Source: Bryobacteraceae bacterium
GTDB taxonomy: Bacteria > Acidobacteriota > Terriglobia > Bryobacterales > Bryobacteraceae
Direction of reading: 5' to 3'
NCBI GenBank assembly: GCA_025927575.1
Contig: JAICLJ010000019.1
Span: forward strand, 1-42,531
Length of the DNA stretch: 42,531 nt
Under the pieces are notes generated by a model, which saw only the letters and a program-made list of their open reading frames with translations, was not told where the DNA came from and did no database searches. Made by a program: the position numbers and the translations under genes. Shown here piece by piece: positions 34,038 to 42,531 of this stretch (position 1 is its first letter; every line of letters starts with the position of its first letter).

Positions 34038-34919
34038 ATGATAAGTGGCATGGAGAAGCTGGCAAGACGTAACTTCCTGCGGGGCGCGGCGGGATTGCTG
34101 CCGCTGACGGCATTAGCCCAGAACAAAATGCAAGGATCTCATCATTTGAAGAACCTCGGTGTGCAACTGTACACCGTGCGCGAGATTCTTCCGAAAGATC
34201 CTTCGGGAGTTCTCAATCAAATTCAGGAGATCGGCTACACGGAAGTGGAGGCGATCTATGCGAGCCTTGATCTCATCTGGCCGAGCCTCCAAAAAACGAA
34301 GCTCAAACCTGTCAGCATTCACCTCGATTCGGATTTATTCGGTGACGATGTCAAAATGCAGGGCGCGCTGGAAAAGGTGGCGCATCACCATTTTCAATAC
34401 GCGGTATTTCCGTACCTTCCGGAAAACCAGCGCGGCGGCCTGGACGCGATCAAAAGGCTTGCGGAGAAGCTGAACAGCGCGGGAGAGCAAGGTAAAAAGC
34501 TCGGTGTTCACATCTGCTATCACAATCACGCATTTGAGTATCAGCCGATGAATGGCACAACGCCGTTGGCGGTTCTGCTTGAGAATACGGATAAAGACGT
34601 CGTCTCGCTGGAACTCGACGTCTTTTGGGCGAGCGTAGCGGGGCATGATCCGGTCGAACTGCTGAAAAAGTATTCCGGACGCATCGCGCTTCTGCACTTA
34701 AAAGATAAAGAAAAAGGTCTGCCGGTGCAATACAACGAGCATGTTCCGCCCGAAGCATTCAAAGCCGTCGGCAAGGGTTCGCTCGATTTTCCCGCGATCC
34801 TCCGCGCGGCTCAGGCAGAAGGCGTCAAACACTATTTCGTGGAGCAGGACCACACGCCGGGGAACCCGATCGATAGCCTGCGGATCAGCTATAACTACGT
34901 GCACGATTTGTCGTTCTAA
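34038..34919 (+). CDS. Tat-exported sugar phosphate isomerase/epimerase-like protein
   Basis: I start at ATG 34038; ATG 34050 (MEKLARRNFLRGAAG) is also possible, and the frame is open from 33981. The N-terminus is a clear twin-arginine signal (LARRNFLRGAAGLLPLTALA). The rest is a TIM barrel of the xylose isomerase-like superfamily: LGVQLYTVREIL, GYTEVEAIYA, GVHICYHNHAFEY and GRIALLHLKDKEKGL, with His/Glu/Asp metal-site candidates. Exported members of this family are frequent in Planctomycetes and Acidobacteriota, usually linked to sugar processing. The precise reaction is unknown. It is separate from the cytoplasmic isomerase at 14446. Confidence 0.87.
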   Translation: MISGMEKLARRNFLRGAAGLLPLTALAQNKMQGSHHLKNLGVQLYTVREILPKDPSGVLNQIQEIGYTEVEAIYASLDLIWPSLQKTKLKPVSIHLDSDLFGDDVKMQGALEKVAHHHFQYAVFPYLPENQRGGLDAIKRLAEKLNSAGEQGKKLGVHICYHNHAFEYQPMNGTTPLAVLLENTDKDVVSLELDVFWASVAGHDPVELLKKYSGRIALLHLKDKEKGLPVQYNEHVPPEAFKAVGKGSLDFPAILRAAQAEGVKHYFVEQDHTPGNPIDSLRISYNYVHDLSF

Positions 34920-34979
34920 AGGCCCGCTCGATTTCGCGTTTTCGTAGAAGTCTAGATTTCGAGACCTGAAACTTGTGGC

Positions 34980-34996
34980 GCACGACTTCATCGTGC
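34980..34996. other. Small perfect hairpin in the gap after the isomerase gene
   Basis: GCACGA and TCGTGC form a perfect 6-bp stem with a 5-base loop, about 60 bases past the isomerase stop. There is no T-run, so it is not a standard terminator. It may stabilise the transcript end or be chance. Confidence 0.2.
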
Positions 34997-35187
34997 TGGC
35001 GAACAGCGCACTGTCCGCCGAACCGTCGGCTAAAGCTCACGTTCGGCGTGCTAAGCGCACGGCACAATCAATCACTTAGCCGTTTCGCACGTCCACTACG
35101 CTGGCCCGCCGCAAGCATAGTCTGGTACACGACACCGCGTTTTCGCTCGCGAATCGGTTCGTTTAGACCTTTCGTATTCTGGAAGGC

Positions 35188-36315
35188 GTGAATATACCCT
35201 CATGGCCGCAGGCAGGTGAACGAGAAGCGGAACTGCTTCGGGTTGTCCTCGATAGCCCCCAGTGGGGCGGTTTCCATCCATTCGTCGACGAATTCGAACG
35301 GAGTTTTGCTGCCTATCAGCACTGCCGATACGGCATCAGCGCATTTAACGGAACCGTGAGCCTGGAACTCGCGCTGACGCTCCTGGGCATCAAGCCAGGC
35401 GATGAGGTAATTGTCCCGGCAATTTCGTTTGTGGCGACGGCAACTGCAGTTTCACGTGTGGGCGCCCTACCCGTGTTCGTGGACATTGAACCATACTCAT
35501 TCAATATCGATCCGGAGTGCGCGGCCGGGGCGATCACGCCGCATACGCGCGCGATTGTCGCGGTCCATTTCGGAGGGCCAATGGCGCGGATGGATGCCCT
35601 GCAAACAATTGCCGCTGACCGGAATCTGTCGTTGATTGAAGACGCCGCCCATGCGCAGGGCAGCGAATGGAATGGCCGGCGGGCTGGCAGCTTTGGGATA
35701 TGCGGTTCGTTCAGTTTCCAAAACGGCAAAGTGCTGCCATGCGGCGAAGGCGGAATGCTGACGACAAACGACGAGAAGTTTGCCGAACGGGCACATTCGT
35801 TCGCGAACCAGGGACGAGTGAAAGGCGAGAGCTTCTTTAAGCATTTTTATCTGAGCTCGAATCTTCGATTGACGGCATTCCAGGCGGCGGTGTTGATCGC
35901 TCAGTTCGAGCGCTTGCCGGACCAGATCCGACAACGAACTGCCAATGCGGTGCGGCTGAAAGAATTGCTCGAAGATATGCCTGAGATCGCATGGCAGCAA
36001 GTCCCAGCCGAGGTGACGCAGAACTCGTATTATCTTCTACCGGGGCGATTACGCGGAGAACGTGCCAGCCGCGACGATTTTCACCATGCCTTGATCTCGG
36101 CCGGAATACCTTGCACGCCGTTCTACCCTTTCCCGCTGTACGGCAACCCTCTTTATCAAGAGGCCGGAAGCTGCAGAGTGACCCCATGTCCGAACGCCGA
36201 GGCATGCGTGCTCGACGCGTTCTGGCTATCACATGTACTTCTGCTGGCCGATGAACAAACGATTGACGAAGCGGCGCAACATATCCGCCAAGCGGTTCGT
36301 GATTCGAAGCGCTGA
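35188..36315 (+). CDS. DegT/DnrJ/EryC1/StrS family PLP-dependent aminotransferase
   Basis: Starts at GTG 35188 (MNIPSWPQAGEREAELL); the GGAAGG just upstream is closer than ideal. The 375-residue protein has the family motifs: GTVSLELAL, VIVPAISFVATATAV, the PLP Asp in LIEDAAHAQG (Asp152) and the PLP lysine in FQNGKVLPCGEGG (Lys181). These enzymes aminate keto-sugars or related ketoses, for example in 3-amino-5-hydroxybenzoate or dideoxysugar pathways. No other cell-wall sugar gene flanks it, so its substrate is unknown. It lies 268 bases after the isomerase gene on the same strand. Confidence 0.87.
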   Translation: MNIPSWPQAGEREAELLRVVLDSPQWGGFHPFVDEFERSFAAYQHCRYGISAFNGTVSLELALTLLGIKPGDEVIVPAISFVATATAVSRVGALPVFVDIEPYSFNIDPECAAGAITPHTRAIVAVHFGGPMARMDALQTIAADRNLSLIEDAAHAQGSEWNGRRAGSFGICGSFSFQNGKVLPCGEGGMLTTNDEKFAERAHSFANQGRVKGESFFKHFYLSSNLRLTAFQAAVLIAQFERLPDQIRQRTANAVRLKELLEDMPEIAWQQVPAEVTQNSYYLLPGRLRGERASRDDFHHALISAGIPCTPFYPFPLYGNPLYQEAGSCRVTPCPNAEACVLDAFWLSHVLLLADEQTIDEAAQHIRQAVRDSKR

Positions 36316-36419
36316 AAACGGTATCGGATGCCTCGGGGGTTGAGGCGTGCCCCGGCCCTACAACAGGCTGTGAGCATGTGCCGGGACCGGGCATGCGCGG
36401 GGCAGAACTACCTCGGAGA

Positions 36420-37811
36420 TTACTGCGCCGCTGCTTCGTTTTCTTTGGCGTAGCTCATGCGCTCGAACGCCTGCTTCGCTTGATCGGCGTTGCCTAGCTT
36501 TTGATACGCCCGTGCGAGCTGGTAATAGGTTGCGGAATCCATGGGGCGAAGCTGAATAGCGCGTTGAAAAGATGCGATCGCCTCTTGGTAATGGTTCATC
36601 TCCACGTCTAACTTGCCGTGCAGATACGGTATGTCGGGATCAGAAGGGGTGGCCTTCTCCGCTAAATCGAGCTCACTCGCAACGGCTGGCCCATTCACCG
36701 GTACAACGCTCAACATCGCTCGCGCAATCAGGACATGGATCATCGGATAATCCGGTTTTTGTTTGGCGAGATCTTTCAGCGCCTGTGCCTCTTGATTGAA
36801 CTTGCCCAATTTATGCGAGGCATCCGCAATTTGCAAATAGGCGCCGACTTCGTTGGGCGATTGCAGCAGGAGCCGTTGCAGGACATCGATGCCGCTTTGA
36901 TATTGACCCGAGCCCACGAGATTCGCGCCCAATGGCAGCAGGAGGGCAGTCGAGGATGGAAGTTTTTCAAGCCCAAGACGCAGAACCTTCACCGCATCAT
37001 CGAGCCGGTTAGCATTGGAATAGATCATTGCGAGAGCCAAATAGGAGGTCTCGCGTGAAGGATCGAGTTCGATCGCATGGCGCAGGCGCGCGACGGCCTG
37101 TTCCGGTTTCCCGGCACTCTCGTAACTCAGTCCCGCAACGCCCGCAGCGGAGGCGCGCAGGGAGGCGGGCGCTCCTGCCTTGCTTTCAATAGCGGCGGAA
37201 TTGCGGATGGCGTCGTCGTAAGCGCCGGCTGAATTTTCAAGGGCCGCCAGTCCCACGGTTGATTCCGCGTCGGTTGCGCCGGAGCGTGCGCGAAGCGCTT
37301 CCGCCAGGGCGAGATCGAGTTGGTCCTTTCCCGCAAGAAAATGGGCGAGCGACCCGTGCAGTTCAGTATCGTTCGGAAATCGGGAAGCCGCTTCGCGCAG
37401 AACGGCCTTCAGGCTATCGACATCCTTCATCGCGACGTTGACGCGCACGAGCATAGTTAGCGGCAGGACGTTCGTCGGCTCCAGTCGATCAGCCGTTCGC
37501 AACGATTTGCGGGCGGCGAGGAAATCTCCCGATGCGGCCTCGGCTGCGCCCAAGCCATAGAACTCGCGAGCGCTCTTCGGCGCCAGGCACACGATTTCGC
37601 GAAAGTACTGAACTGCCTGCTCGTACTGCTGTTGCTGCATCGCGGCCTGTGCTGCCTTATCCAATTGCTCGACTTGGGCGCGGGTTTCTTGAGAACTTGC
37701 CGGAGCGGGTGGGCAGGCGGCGCCCAAGTTCGCAACCAGAATCAAGGCCGCGATCGCGAACCTAGATAACGGTGCTATGAACGGGCGTACACCAGTTGAG
37801 TTCATACCCAT
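36420..37811 (-). CDS. Secreted TPR-repeat protein
   Basis: A 463-residue protein. A signal segment (about residues 16-38) ends near a Cys (NLGAAC), but without a clean lipobox. Residues 45-455 are tandem TPR repeats (AAMQQQQYEQAVQYFREIVCLAP, LARAYQKLGNADQAKQAFERM). It is probably a periplasmic or membrane-associated protein-interaction scaffold. The start (ATG 37811 or 37805) lies inside the 3' end of the molybdoenzyme gene, an overlap of about 44-50 bases, which implies coupled translation. It ends the receptor-molybdoenzyme operon. Confidence 0.83.
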   Translation of the reverse strand: MGMNSTGVRPFIAPLSRFAIAALILVANLGAACPPAPASSQETRAQVEQLDKAAQAAMQQQQYEQAVQYFREIVCLAPKSAREFYGLGAAEAASGDFLAARKSLRTADRLEPTNVLPLTMLVRVNVAMKDVDSLKAVLREAASRFPNDTELHGSLAHFLAGKDQLDLALAEALRARSGATDAESTVGLAALENSAGAYDDAIRNSAAIESKAGAPASLRASAAGVAGLSYESAGKPEQAVARLRHAIELDPSRETSYLALAMIYSNANRLDDAVKVLRLGLEKLPSSTALLLPLGANLVGSGQYQSGIDVLQRLLLQSPNEVGAYLQIADASHKLGKFNQEAQALKDLAKQKPDYPMIHVLIARAMLSVVPVNGPAVASELDLAEKATPSDPDIPYLHGKLDVEMNHYQEAIASFQRAIQLRPMDSATYYQLARAYQKLGNADQAKQAFERMSYAKENEAAAQ

Positions 37812-38823
37812 CTTGCCGGTTCCTATCGCGCCGAAGCGGTTGGCGGTTACCGCGCTCGTCGGTCGCGCGGCTCATCAAAACATACTCCCCTTGTGAAGCT
37901 GTCCAGTTATAGCTCCAACGAATCCAGCGCAATGGCGCGGGGGTTCCCTCCAGTTTCGTCTGGAACCACGTGCCTCCGCCATCAAGGCTCAACTGCACGT
38001 CGCGAATCGAGCCGGCCCCGGTCCATGCGAATCCCCAGACTACATGGACGCCGGCCAGCAATTTTTTCGCAGGCGGTGGCGAGGCAATAACGGATTTCAC
38101 CTGAATGGAAGACAACCTGGTTACCACCGGGCCTCGCTCTGTTTTAACAACACGGTTATAGAGCCTGTCCATTCCGCTGCGATGAAAGCTGATAGGGCGA
38201 TCGTTTGCGCCAAAAACAACAATGCGCCGAAGCCATTTCACGGAATCCATCGCGTACCAACCGGGGAACAAAGCGCGGGCAGGGAAGCCGTTACGCTTCG
38301 GCAAAAATAAGCCATTGAGCTTGAACGCCACGAGGCTTGTGGAGTCGAGACATTTTTCGAGCGGCACAATCTGCGAATAAGGCTGTGGAGGATTGCCTTT
38401 CGTCAAGCTTCCCGAATCGGCTCCTTCGAACAAGAGGAAAGCGGCATCGGATTTGATGCCGGCCGGTTCGAGCAAAAAGGACACTGGAACGCCCTCCCAA
38501 ACCCCGTTGCTCGCCGCGGATCCGTCGGGCGCATTCCCGGAACACTCCAGCACCGCTTCCACTTTCTTCGACGGTTGTTCGAGGAGGTCGCTGAATGTCA
38601 GCGTATAGGGCCGCGCAACACGGCCTTCAACGCGGAGGCTCCAGGTTTCCAATGAGAGCTGTGGCTGAGGAAAATGGTCACGGACGAAAAAAAGCTCCGG
38701 CGGAGTGATGGAGCCTTCGATTTGCCGGAGCGGGAAAGCATGGTTTTCAGTTTCAGAGGACCGAAGCGCCGGAACGAGCATCGCGCCGGCGCCTGGAAGA
38801 GCTAGTAGTTGCCGCCGGGTCAC
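37762..38823 (-). CDS. Exported sulfite oxidase-like molybdopterin-dependent oxidoreductase
   Basis: Starts with GTG at 38823, immediately after the TAG of the TonB receptor. A short twin-arginine signal (MTRRQLLALPGAGAM) targets it to the periplasm. The molybdopterin Cys ligand is probably Cys94 in VLECSGNAPDG, and the fold continues with ALFPGWYAMDSVKWLRRI. The C-terminal domain (DVQLSLDGGGTWFQTKLE) is the immunoglobulin-like dimerisation domain of this family. It lacks a heme domain, so it needs another redox partner. The substrate is unknown; sulfite is only one possibility. Confidence 0.87.
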   Translation of the reverse strand: MTRRQLLALPGAGAMLVPALRSSETENHAFPLRQIEGSITPPELFFVRDHFPQPQLSLETWSLRVEGRVARPYTLTFSDLLEQPSKKVEAVLECSGNAPDGSAASNGVWEGVPVSFLLEPAGIKSDAAFLLFEGADSGSLTKGNPPQPYSQIVPLEKCLDSTSLVAFKLNGLFLPKRNGFPARALFPGWYAMDSVKWLRRIVVFGANDRPISFHRSGMDRLYNRVVKTERGPVVTRLSSIQVKSVIASPPPAKKLLAGVHVVWGFAWTGAGSIRDVQLSLDGGGTWFQTKLEGTPAPLRWIRWSYNWTASQGEYVLMSRATDERGNRQPLRRDRNRQDGYELNWCTPVHSTVI

Positions 38824-41800
38824 CTAGAAAACCAGTTTAAGCGCCATCTGGATAATCCGCGGATCCCGGGCGGAAGTGATGCGTCCGAACGTGTCGTCTG
38901 CAACCGACGTATCTGGATTGCTTAACAGAGTGTGGTTGAACACGTTGAAGAATTCGGCCCGGTATTGCAAGTTGAATCTCTCGGTCAGCGCGAAGATTTT
39001 GTGCGCGGAGAAATCTACATTGAAAGTTCCCGGTCCGATCAGAATATTGCGGCCGGCGCTTCCGAACGTATTGTCGTTGGGTGTAGTGAACGCGTCCGTC
39101 GTGAACCATTGGTTGATCTTCTGGGCAAGTGAGCCTTGCGTGTAATGCGGTGTTGCGACGAGTTGCGCCTGATCGTTGGAATTCTCTGGAAGACTGAACG
39201 AGTAGTCTCCGCCGGATGTGATGTTCAGCGGGAAACCGCTCTGCCAAGACCAGATCGCCGATGTTTCCCAGCCGCCGAGCAGCACTTTCTGTATACCGTG
39301 TTTCGGAGATGGCAACTGCCACAAGTAATTCAGCACGAAACGATGGGGTACATTGAAATCCGACACGCCGCGATAAGCGTTGATGTCGTATGGATTGATA
39401 ATGTTGATCCCACAGAGATCAGACTGGGCAGAGACCGGGTCGATGCTGCGGCTCCACGTGTAGTTCGCGCTTACGGTTACTCCGTGCGAAAACCGCTTAT
39501 CCACTTCGGCCTGGAAGGAATGGTACGTCGAATTCGCGCTCGATTGATCTTGGGTGATCTGCACAAATTGCTGATACGGCCGGCGAGCATCCTCATTGTC
39601 GGCTGTGGCGTCGGGGCTTGGCAGAGGGGCATTCACGTTAGTGTTGTAGGCCAGGTGCGTCCCTTTGGAGCCAACGTAGCCCACGCGCATGAGAACGTCT
39701 TTGCTCAATTGCTGTTCGACGGTCAAGTTCCAATTCATCGCTTGCGATGGTGTCCAGTTGTGCTGGTAGGAGACCGCGAGGCTGAGTGGCAAATCGAAAG
39801 CGACGTCCGATGGAGGCAGTTGGGGAGCGAATTGAGAGGGGAACGGGTTGGCCGTTTTCACATAGGGATTCATGAACGGTACGCCGAAGACCTGAACCTG
39901 AGGACTAAACGGCGCGCTGTCGACCATGTTGTTAAACGCTTCGACGAATGGCGGCTGATAGAACAGTCCCCACCCGCCACGAATGGTTGTGCGCCCCTGG
40001 CCGCCGACGTTATAAGCAAATCCAAAACGAGGAGCGAATTGCTTCCAGCTTGAGAGAAATCCTCCGTCGGGACAACCGCTATCTCCGGCGAATAAATAGC
40101 CGGTCGGAGAGTTCGAAAAACGTGTCGACTGCATACCGGGCCGGAAGCACTCGGTGCGGCCCTGCTCGTCGTGGTAAGGAATGAAGGGATCCCAGCGCAG
40201 GCCGAGATTCAGCATCAGGTTTCTGGACACGTGGTAATTGTCCTGGACAAACAAGCTGCCCAGGTTGCCTCGGCGCGCCGCGAATTCGCCTCCTCCTTGC
40301 AGGAATCGTTGCGTGTCGCCTATGAGAAAATCTGACAGCGCGTTCCCGCTATATTGCGTGCCTGTAAACCGGAAGTTGCCATTCTGCCGGTAGGTATTGT
40401 CGATATCCACATCCATCTTCATGAAGTCGCCGCCGATCGCCAGCTCGTGGTTTCCAACAATCCAATGGAGGCTGTCGGAAATGTGATAGTCATTCCGGCC
40501 GACCTTCGCCTGATGTCCGGTCCCGATGCTGAAATATCCGGAGACCGACAAAGCCAGTTCCGGGGGGTCGGAAGCGGCAATGGGAATGCCCAGACTCGGA
40601 AAGCTGAACGGCGCTCCGCTGATAATCGTGCCGTTGTTCCGGTTGTAAGAAAAGATCAGACTGTTCAGCATGTTGCTGCTGATGTTGTACGTGTCGCTGA
40701 CGGATACGCCCTGGTCCCACAAATCGGAACCGCTTCTGGCAGCGACGATGTTCTCGCTACCGCTGACGGGGTCCTTGCCGTAGCGCGAATAGAGATATCT
40801 CCCATAAATCCGGTGTTTGGTCAGGTTGTAATCCACCCGGCCCATGAATTGATTCTCGTGCTCGCGATCCGGGAGGTTGTAGTGCGTAACTCCATCCGGC
40901 GTACTCGCCTGCGGGAGCAGTTGGAGAATCTTGACGCTTGCGGGCGCAAAATCGCTTTGTGGAATTTGATTATTCGGGTACGGCGCGCCCGTAAACGGAT
41001 TTACTAACTGCCTGCTTACGCCCGAAAAATCTCCGACCCGCTGCGCCGCCGTTGGCACCGTCGTGGAATTGCCCTGCGATATGTTGCGGATCTGTGTGCC
41101 CTGGTAGGTGCCGAAGAAGAATAACTTGTCTTTCAGGATCGGGCCGCCGAGGCTTCCGCCAAATTGATTGCGCTTCAGTTGATCCGCGCTATCCGCGAAA
41201 AAATTACGCGCGTTCAGATCACCGTTGCGAAGAAAGTCGAAAGCGGAGCCATGAAACTGGTTTGTGCCCGACTTGGTGACCACGTTTACGATGGCTCCGT
41301 TTCCGCGTCCGTACTCGGCGCTGAAGCTGTTGGTCTGAACACTGAATTCCTCGACGGCATCGGGATTCGGGAACGGATTGTTCACGTTTGTATAGTGATC
41401 CTGATTGCTGCCGCCATCGAGACTGTAATTCACCATGTCGGCGCGGCCTCCATTGCTGGAGATCGATTGCGCGCCCGGATAGGTGACGGTCTGCTGCGTG
41501 TCGCCCGAACCCCCGCCGTTGCCACCATGGGTGTCGATGGTACCCGGCGACAAAAGTATCAGAGACGCCGCGTTCCTCCCGTTCAAGGGCAATTCGACGA
41601 TGTTCCGCTGTGTGATTACTTTGCTCAACGCGCCTGATCTTGTTTCAACCATCTGGGCGTTGGCCTCGACGGTGACCGACTGGGTGGCGCTGCCGATCTT
41701 CAAGGAAATCGGAACGGTGGCATTCTGGTCCGCCTGCACAACGATCCCGCGCTGCTCGAAGCGGTTAAACCCGCTCACTTCGACCGTGATGCTGTAGCTT

Positions 41801-42018
41801 CCCACTGGCAGCAGGGGGAAGACATATCCACCGTCGGCCTTGCTCATTGTTTCCCGGGTGAATCCGGTCGCCAAAGCTGTGGCCGTGACGCGTGCGTTGG
41901 AAACCGCTGATCCACTCGGATCCTGTACGGTTCCGGCAATGGTTCCAGTGGGGTCCGCGGCTTGGAGCGACACGCAGAGACACACCAGGGAAAGGGTTAC
42001 GAGACGAACCAGAAACAT
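38824..42018 (-). CDS. TonB-dependent receptor with N-terminal carboxypeptidase regulatory-like domain
   Basis: I start at ATG 42018 (MFLVRLVTLSLVCLCVSLQA), which has GAGGAG six bases upstream; an ATG at 42075 only adds a polar stretch before the signal peptide. After the signal, residues about 23-110 form a CarboxypepD-reg-like fold (GTIAGTVQDPSGSAVSNARV). A plug domain follows (VITQRNIVELPLNGRNAAS...) and then a long beta-barrel ending in the C-terminal aromatic Phe typical of outer-membrane proteins (MALKLVF). It probably imports a large substrate in a TonB-dependent way. It starts the operon, with the molybdoenzyme gene following without a gap. This Oar-like receptor type is common in Acidobacteriota. 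Confidence 0.93.
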   Translation of the reverse strand: MFLVRLVTLSLVCLCVSLQAADPTGTIAGTVQDPSGSAVSNARVTATALATGFTRETMSKADGGYVFPLLPVGSYSITVEVSGFNRFEQRGIVVQADQNATVPISLKIGSATQSVTVEANAQMVETRSGALSKVITQRNIVELPLNGRNAASLILLSPGTIDTHGGNGGGSGDTQQTVTYPGAQSISSNGGRADMVNYSLDGGSNQDHYTNVNNPFPNPDAVEEFSVQTNSFSAEYGRGNGAIVNVVTKSGTNQFHGSAFDFLRNGDLNARNFFADSADQLKRNQFGGSLGGPILKDKLFFFGTYQGTQIRNISQGNSTTVPTAAQRVGDFSGVSRQLVNPFTGAPYPNNQIPQSDFAPASVKILQLLPQASTPDGVTHYNLPDREHENQFMGRVDYNLTKHRIYGRYLYSRYGKDPVSGSENIVAARSGSDLWDQGVSVSDTYNISSNMLNSLIFSYNRNNGTIISGAPFSFPSLGIPIAASDPPELALSVSGYFSIGTGHQAKVGRNDYHISDSLHWIVGNHELAIGGDFMKMDVDIDNTYRQNGNFRFTGTQYSGNALSDFLIGDTQRFLQGGGEFAARRGNLGSLFVQDNYHVSRNLMLNLGLRWDPFIPYHDEQGRTECFRPGMQSTRFSNSPTGYLFAGDSGCPDGGFLSSWKQFAPRFGFAYNVGGQGRTTIRGGWGLFYQPPFVEAFNNMVDSAPFSPQVQVFGVPFMNPYVKTANPFPSQFAPQLPPSDVAFDLPLSLAVSYQHNWTPSQAMNWNLTVEQQLSKDVLMRVGYVGSKGTHLAYNTNVNAPLPSPDATADNEDARRPYQQFVQITQDQSSANSTYHSFQAEVDKRFSHGVTVSANYTWSRSIDPVSAQSDLCGINIINPYDINAYRGVSDFNVPHRFVLNYLWQLPSPKHGIQKVLLGGWETSAIWSWQSGFPLNITSGGDYSFSLPENSNDQAQLVATPHYTQGSLAQKINQWFTTDAFTTPNDNTFGSAGRNILIGPGTFNVDFSAHKIFALTERFNLQYRAEFFNVFNHTLLSNPDTSVADDTFGRITSARDPRIIQMALKLVF

Positions 42019-42046
42019 CGAGATCTCCTCTTTTAGAATTAGTGCT

Positions 42047-42075
42047 AGTTTGCACGTGATGGAGAGCGGTGTCAA
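42047..42075 (-). promoter_or_regulatory. Candidate sigma70-type promoter of the TonB receptor operon
   Basis: On the minus strand TTGACA (42070-42075) is a perfect -35; after 17 bases a weak -10 CAAACT lies at 42047-42052. Transcription would start near 42040, giving a leader of about 22 bases that contains the GAGGAG ribosome site. The -10 match is only three of six, so this is tentative. Confidence 0.4.
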
Positions 42076-42184
42076 GAACTTTGTGAGAAACGTTTCCCGC
42101 GGATCGAATGGACTGACCCGCCAAAGAAAGAAAAGGAAGCGCGATGGTGCCGTAAGCGCGTTGAAATAATGCCGGAACAGCGCT

Positions 42185-42204
42185 GATTGGGCCGAGGCCC
42201 AATC
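42185..42204. repeat. Perfect 8-bp hairpin
   Basis: GATTGGGC (42185-42192) and GCCCAATC (42197-42204) are exact reverse complements with a 4-base CGAG loop. It lies directly before a second, larger inverted repeat. There is no T-run on either side, so it is not a simple terminator. Confidence 0.6.
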
Positions 42205-42205
42205 G

Positions 42206-42258
42206 ATTTAGCCGCCCATGCTCACATCAGCGCTTAAAGCTGAATCGAACGGCTAAAT
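42206..42258. repeat. Nested inverted repeats
   Basis: The outer arms ATTTAGCCG (42206-42214) and CGGCTAAAT (42250-42258) are exact reverse complements over nine bases. Inside them lie TCAGC (42227-42231) and GCTGA (42239-42243), a smaller perfect stem with a 7-base loop. Together they could fold into a stem-loop in RNA or mark a protein-binding site or small mobile repeat. The role is unknown. Confidence 0.5.
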
Positions 42259-42440
42259 TAGAGCTTTCCGGAAATCGGCAAGTCTTTGGCCGGGAGATAT
42301 TTCTTGACAGGAGGAAACCAGCGTGATTGACTAGGGTACGACATGTGCCGGGCCCATTGTGAAAACAGCTGGAGGTGCCTGCATTATCTTCACGCGCAAT
42401 ATACACTGTGGGAACCAACGTATTCATTCCGAGGTTGCCC

Positions 42441-42531
42441 ATGACTATATCTCGCCGAGAACTTTTGAAGAGCCTTCCCGCCGCCGTCGTCGCGGTTCCT
42501 TTACTTGCCCGATCGGCGAGTGGTCCGGACG
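42441..42531 (+). CDS. Start of a Tat-exported protein (3' end cut by the window)
   Basis: ATG 42441 is preceded by GAGG about seven bases upstream. The first residues, MTISRRELLKSLPAAVVAVP, form a typical twin-arginine signal (SRRELLK followed by a hydrophobic stretch), and the frame is open to the window edge. The mature part is outside the window, so the function cannot be told. It is divergent from the TonB receptor operon. Confidence 0.75.
   Translation, partial: MTISRRELLKSLPAAVVAVPLLARSASGPD

Larger units (their letters stand above)
42019..42440. other. Intergenic region between divergent genes, with nested hairpins
   Basis: About 420 bases separate the TonB receptor from the partial Tat-exported gene. 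It holds the receptor promoter candidate (42047-42075), two consecutive stem structures at 42185-42258, and a plus-strand TTGACA at 42304-42309 without a good -10. I see no RNA gene or open frame that I believe. Confidence 0.5.

Noticed and set aside
36316..36419. GC-rich inverted repeat near 36375 between the convergent aminotransferase and TPR genes
   Set aside because: The best pairing contains bulges and mismatches and has no T-run; not convincing as a terminator.

Overview
The window is 42.5 kb of gene-dense bacterial DNA, probably from an acidobacterium (Acidobacteriota; Bryobacterales or Solibacter-like is my best guess). The main clues are the very large TonB-dependent receptor with an N-terminal carboxypeptidase-regulatory-like domain, the FecR-domain surface protein with an aromatic/glycine-rich tail, the cytochrome c/PQQ-dehydrogenase pair, and the Tat-exported TIM-barrel isomerase. 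The taxonomic call is inference from gene content. Both ends cut through genes and the length matches a fosmid-sized insert, so this may be a whole environmental clone. I saw no rRNA, tRNA, CRISPR array, insertion sequence or phage gene.

Layout. 1-4.6 kb: the tail of a membrane protein, an FUSC-type exporter, a 10-TM EamA transporter and a translationally coupled pair of 4-TM SMR/EamA-like half transporters. 5.2-7.9 kb: a GAF protein ending in a histidine-kinase phosphoacceptor domain with no ATPase domain, a zinc-ribbon/TPR membrane protein and an Hsp15-like S4 protein. 8.1-10.5 kb: a diheme-type cytochrome c coupled to a PQQ dehydrogenase carrying the Asp-x-Asp signature of lanthanide-dependent enzymes. 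10.7-13.6 kb: a short-chain dehydrogenase and a PoxB-like ThDP enzyme.

14.4-21.6 kb: a seven-gene co-directional run with a TIM-barrel isomerase, an RraA-type aldolase, a D-2-hydroxyacid dehydrogenase and the glycine cleavage genes gcvT-gcvH-gcvPA-gcvPB. This reads as one metabolic unit funnelling C2/C3 or sugar-acid carbon towards glycine and one-carbon units. 21.8-27.3 kb: a Tat-exported ferritin-like protein, then on the minus strand a FecR protein with a strong terminator, a CPBP protease, an amine oxidase and a TraR/DksA zinc-finger protein.

27.5-31.4 kb: a minus-strand kinase/MFS/HAD-phosphatase operon facing an EamA exporter. 31.5-33.9 kb: an ABC-2 exporter, a zinc-ribbon PspC protein and a small unknown. 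34.0-36.3 kb: a Tat-exported sugar isomerase-like protein and a DegT-family aminotransferase. 36.4-42.0 kb: a tightly packed minus-strand operon of TonB receptor, sulfite-oxidase-like molybdoenzyme and TPR protein. A hairpin-rich intergenic stretch then separates it from the start of another Tat-exported protein at the right edge.

The best candidates for something undescribed are the receptor-molybdoenzyme-TPR operon, the acceptor-only kinase fragment, the coupled opposite-topology transporter pair, the fused sugar-acid/glycine-cleavage operon, and the predicted lanthanide-using dehydrogenase with its unusual site residues. All functions are read from motifs by eye; no database search was run.
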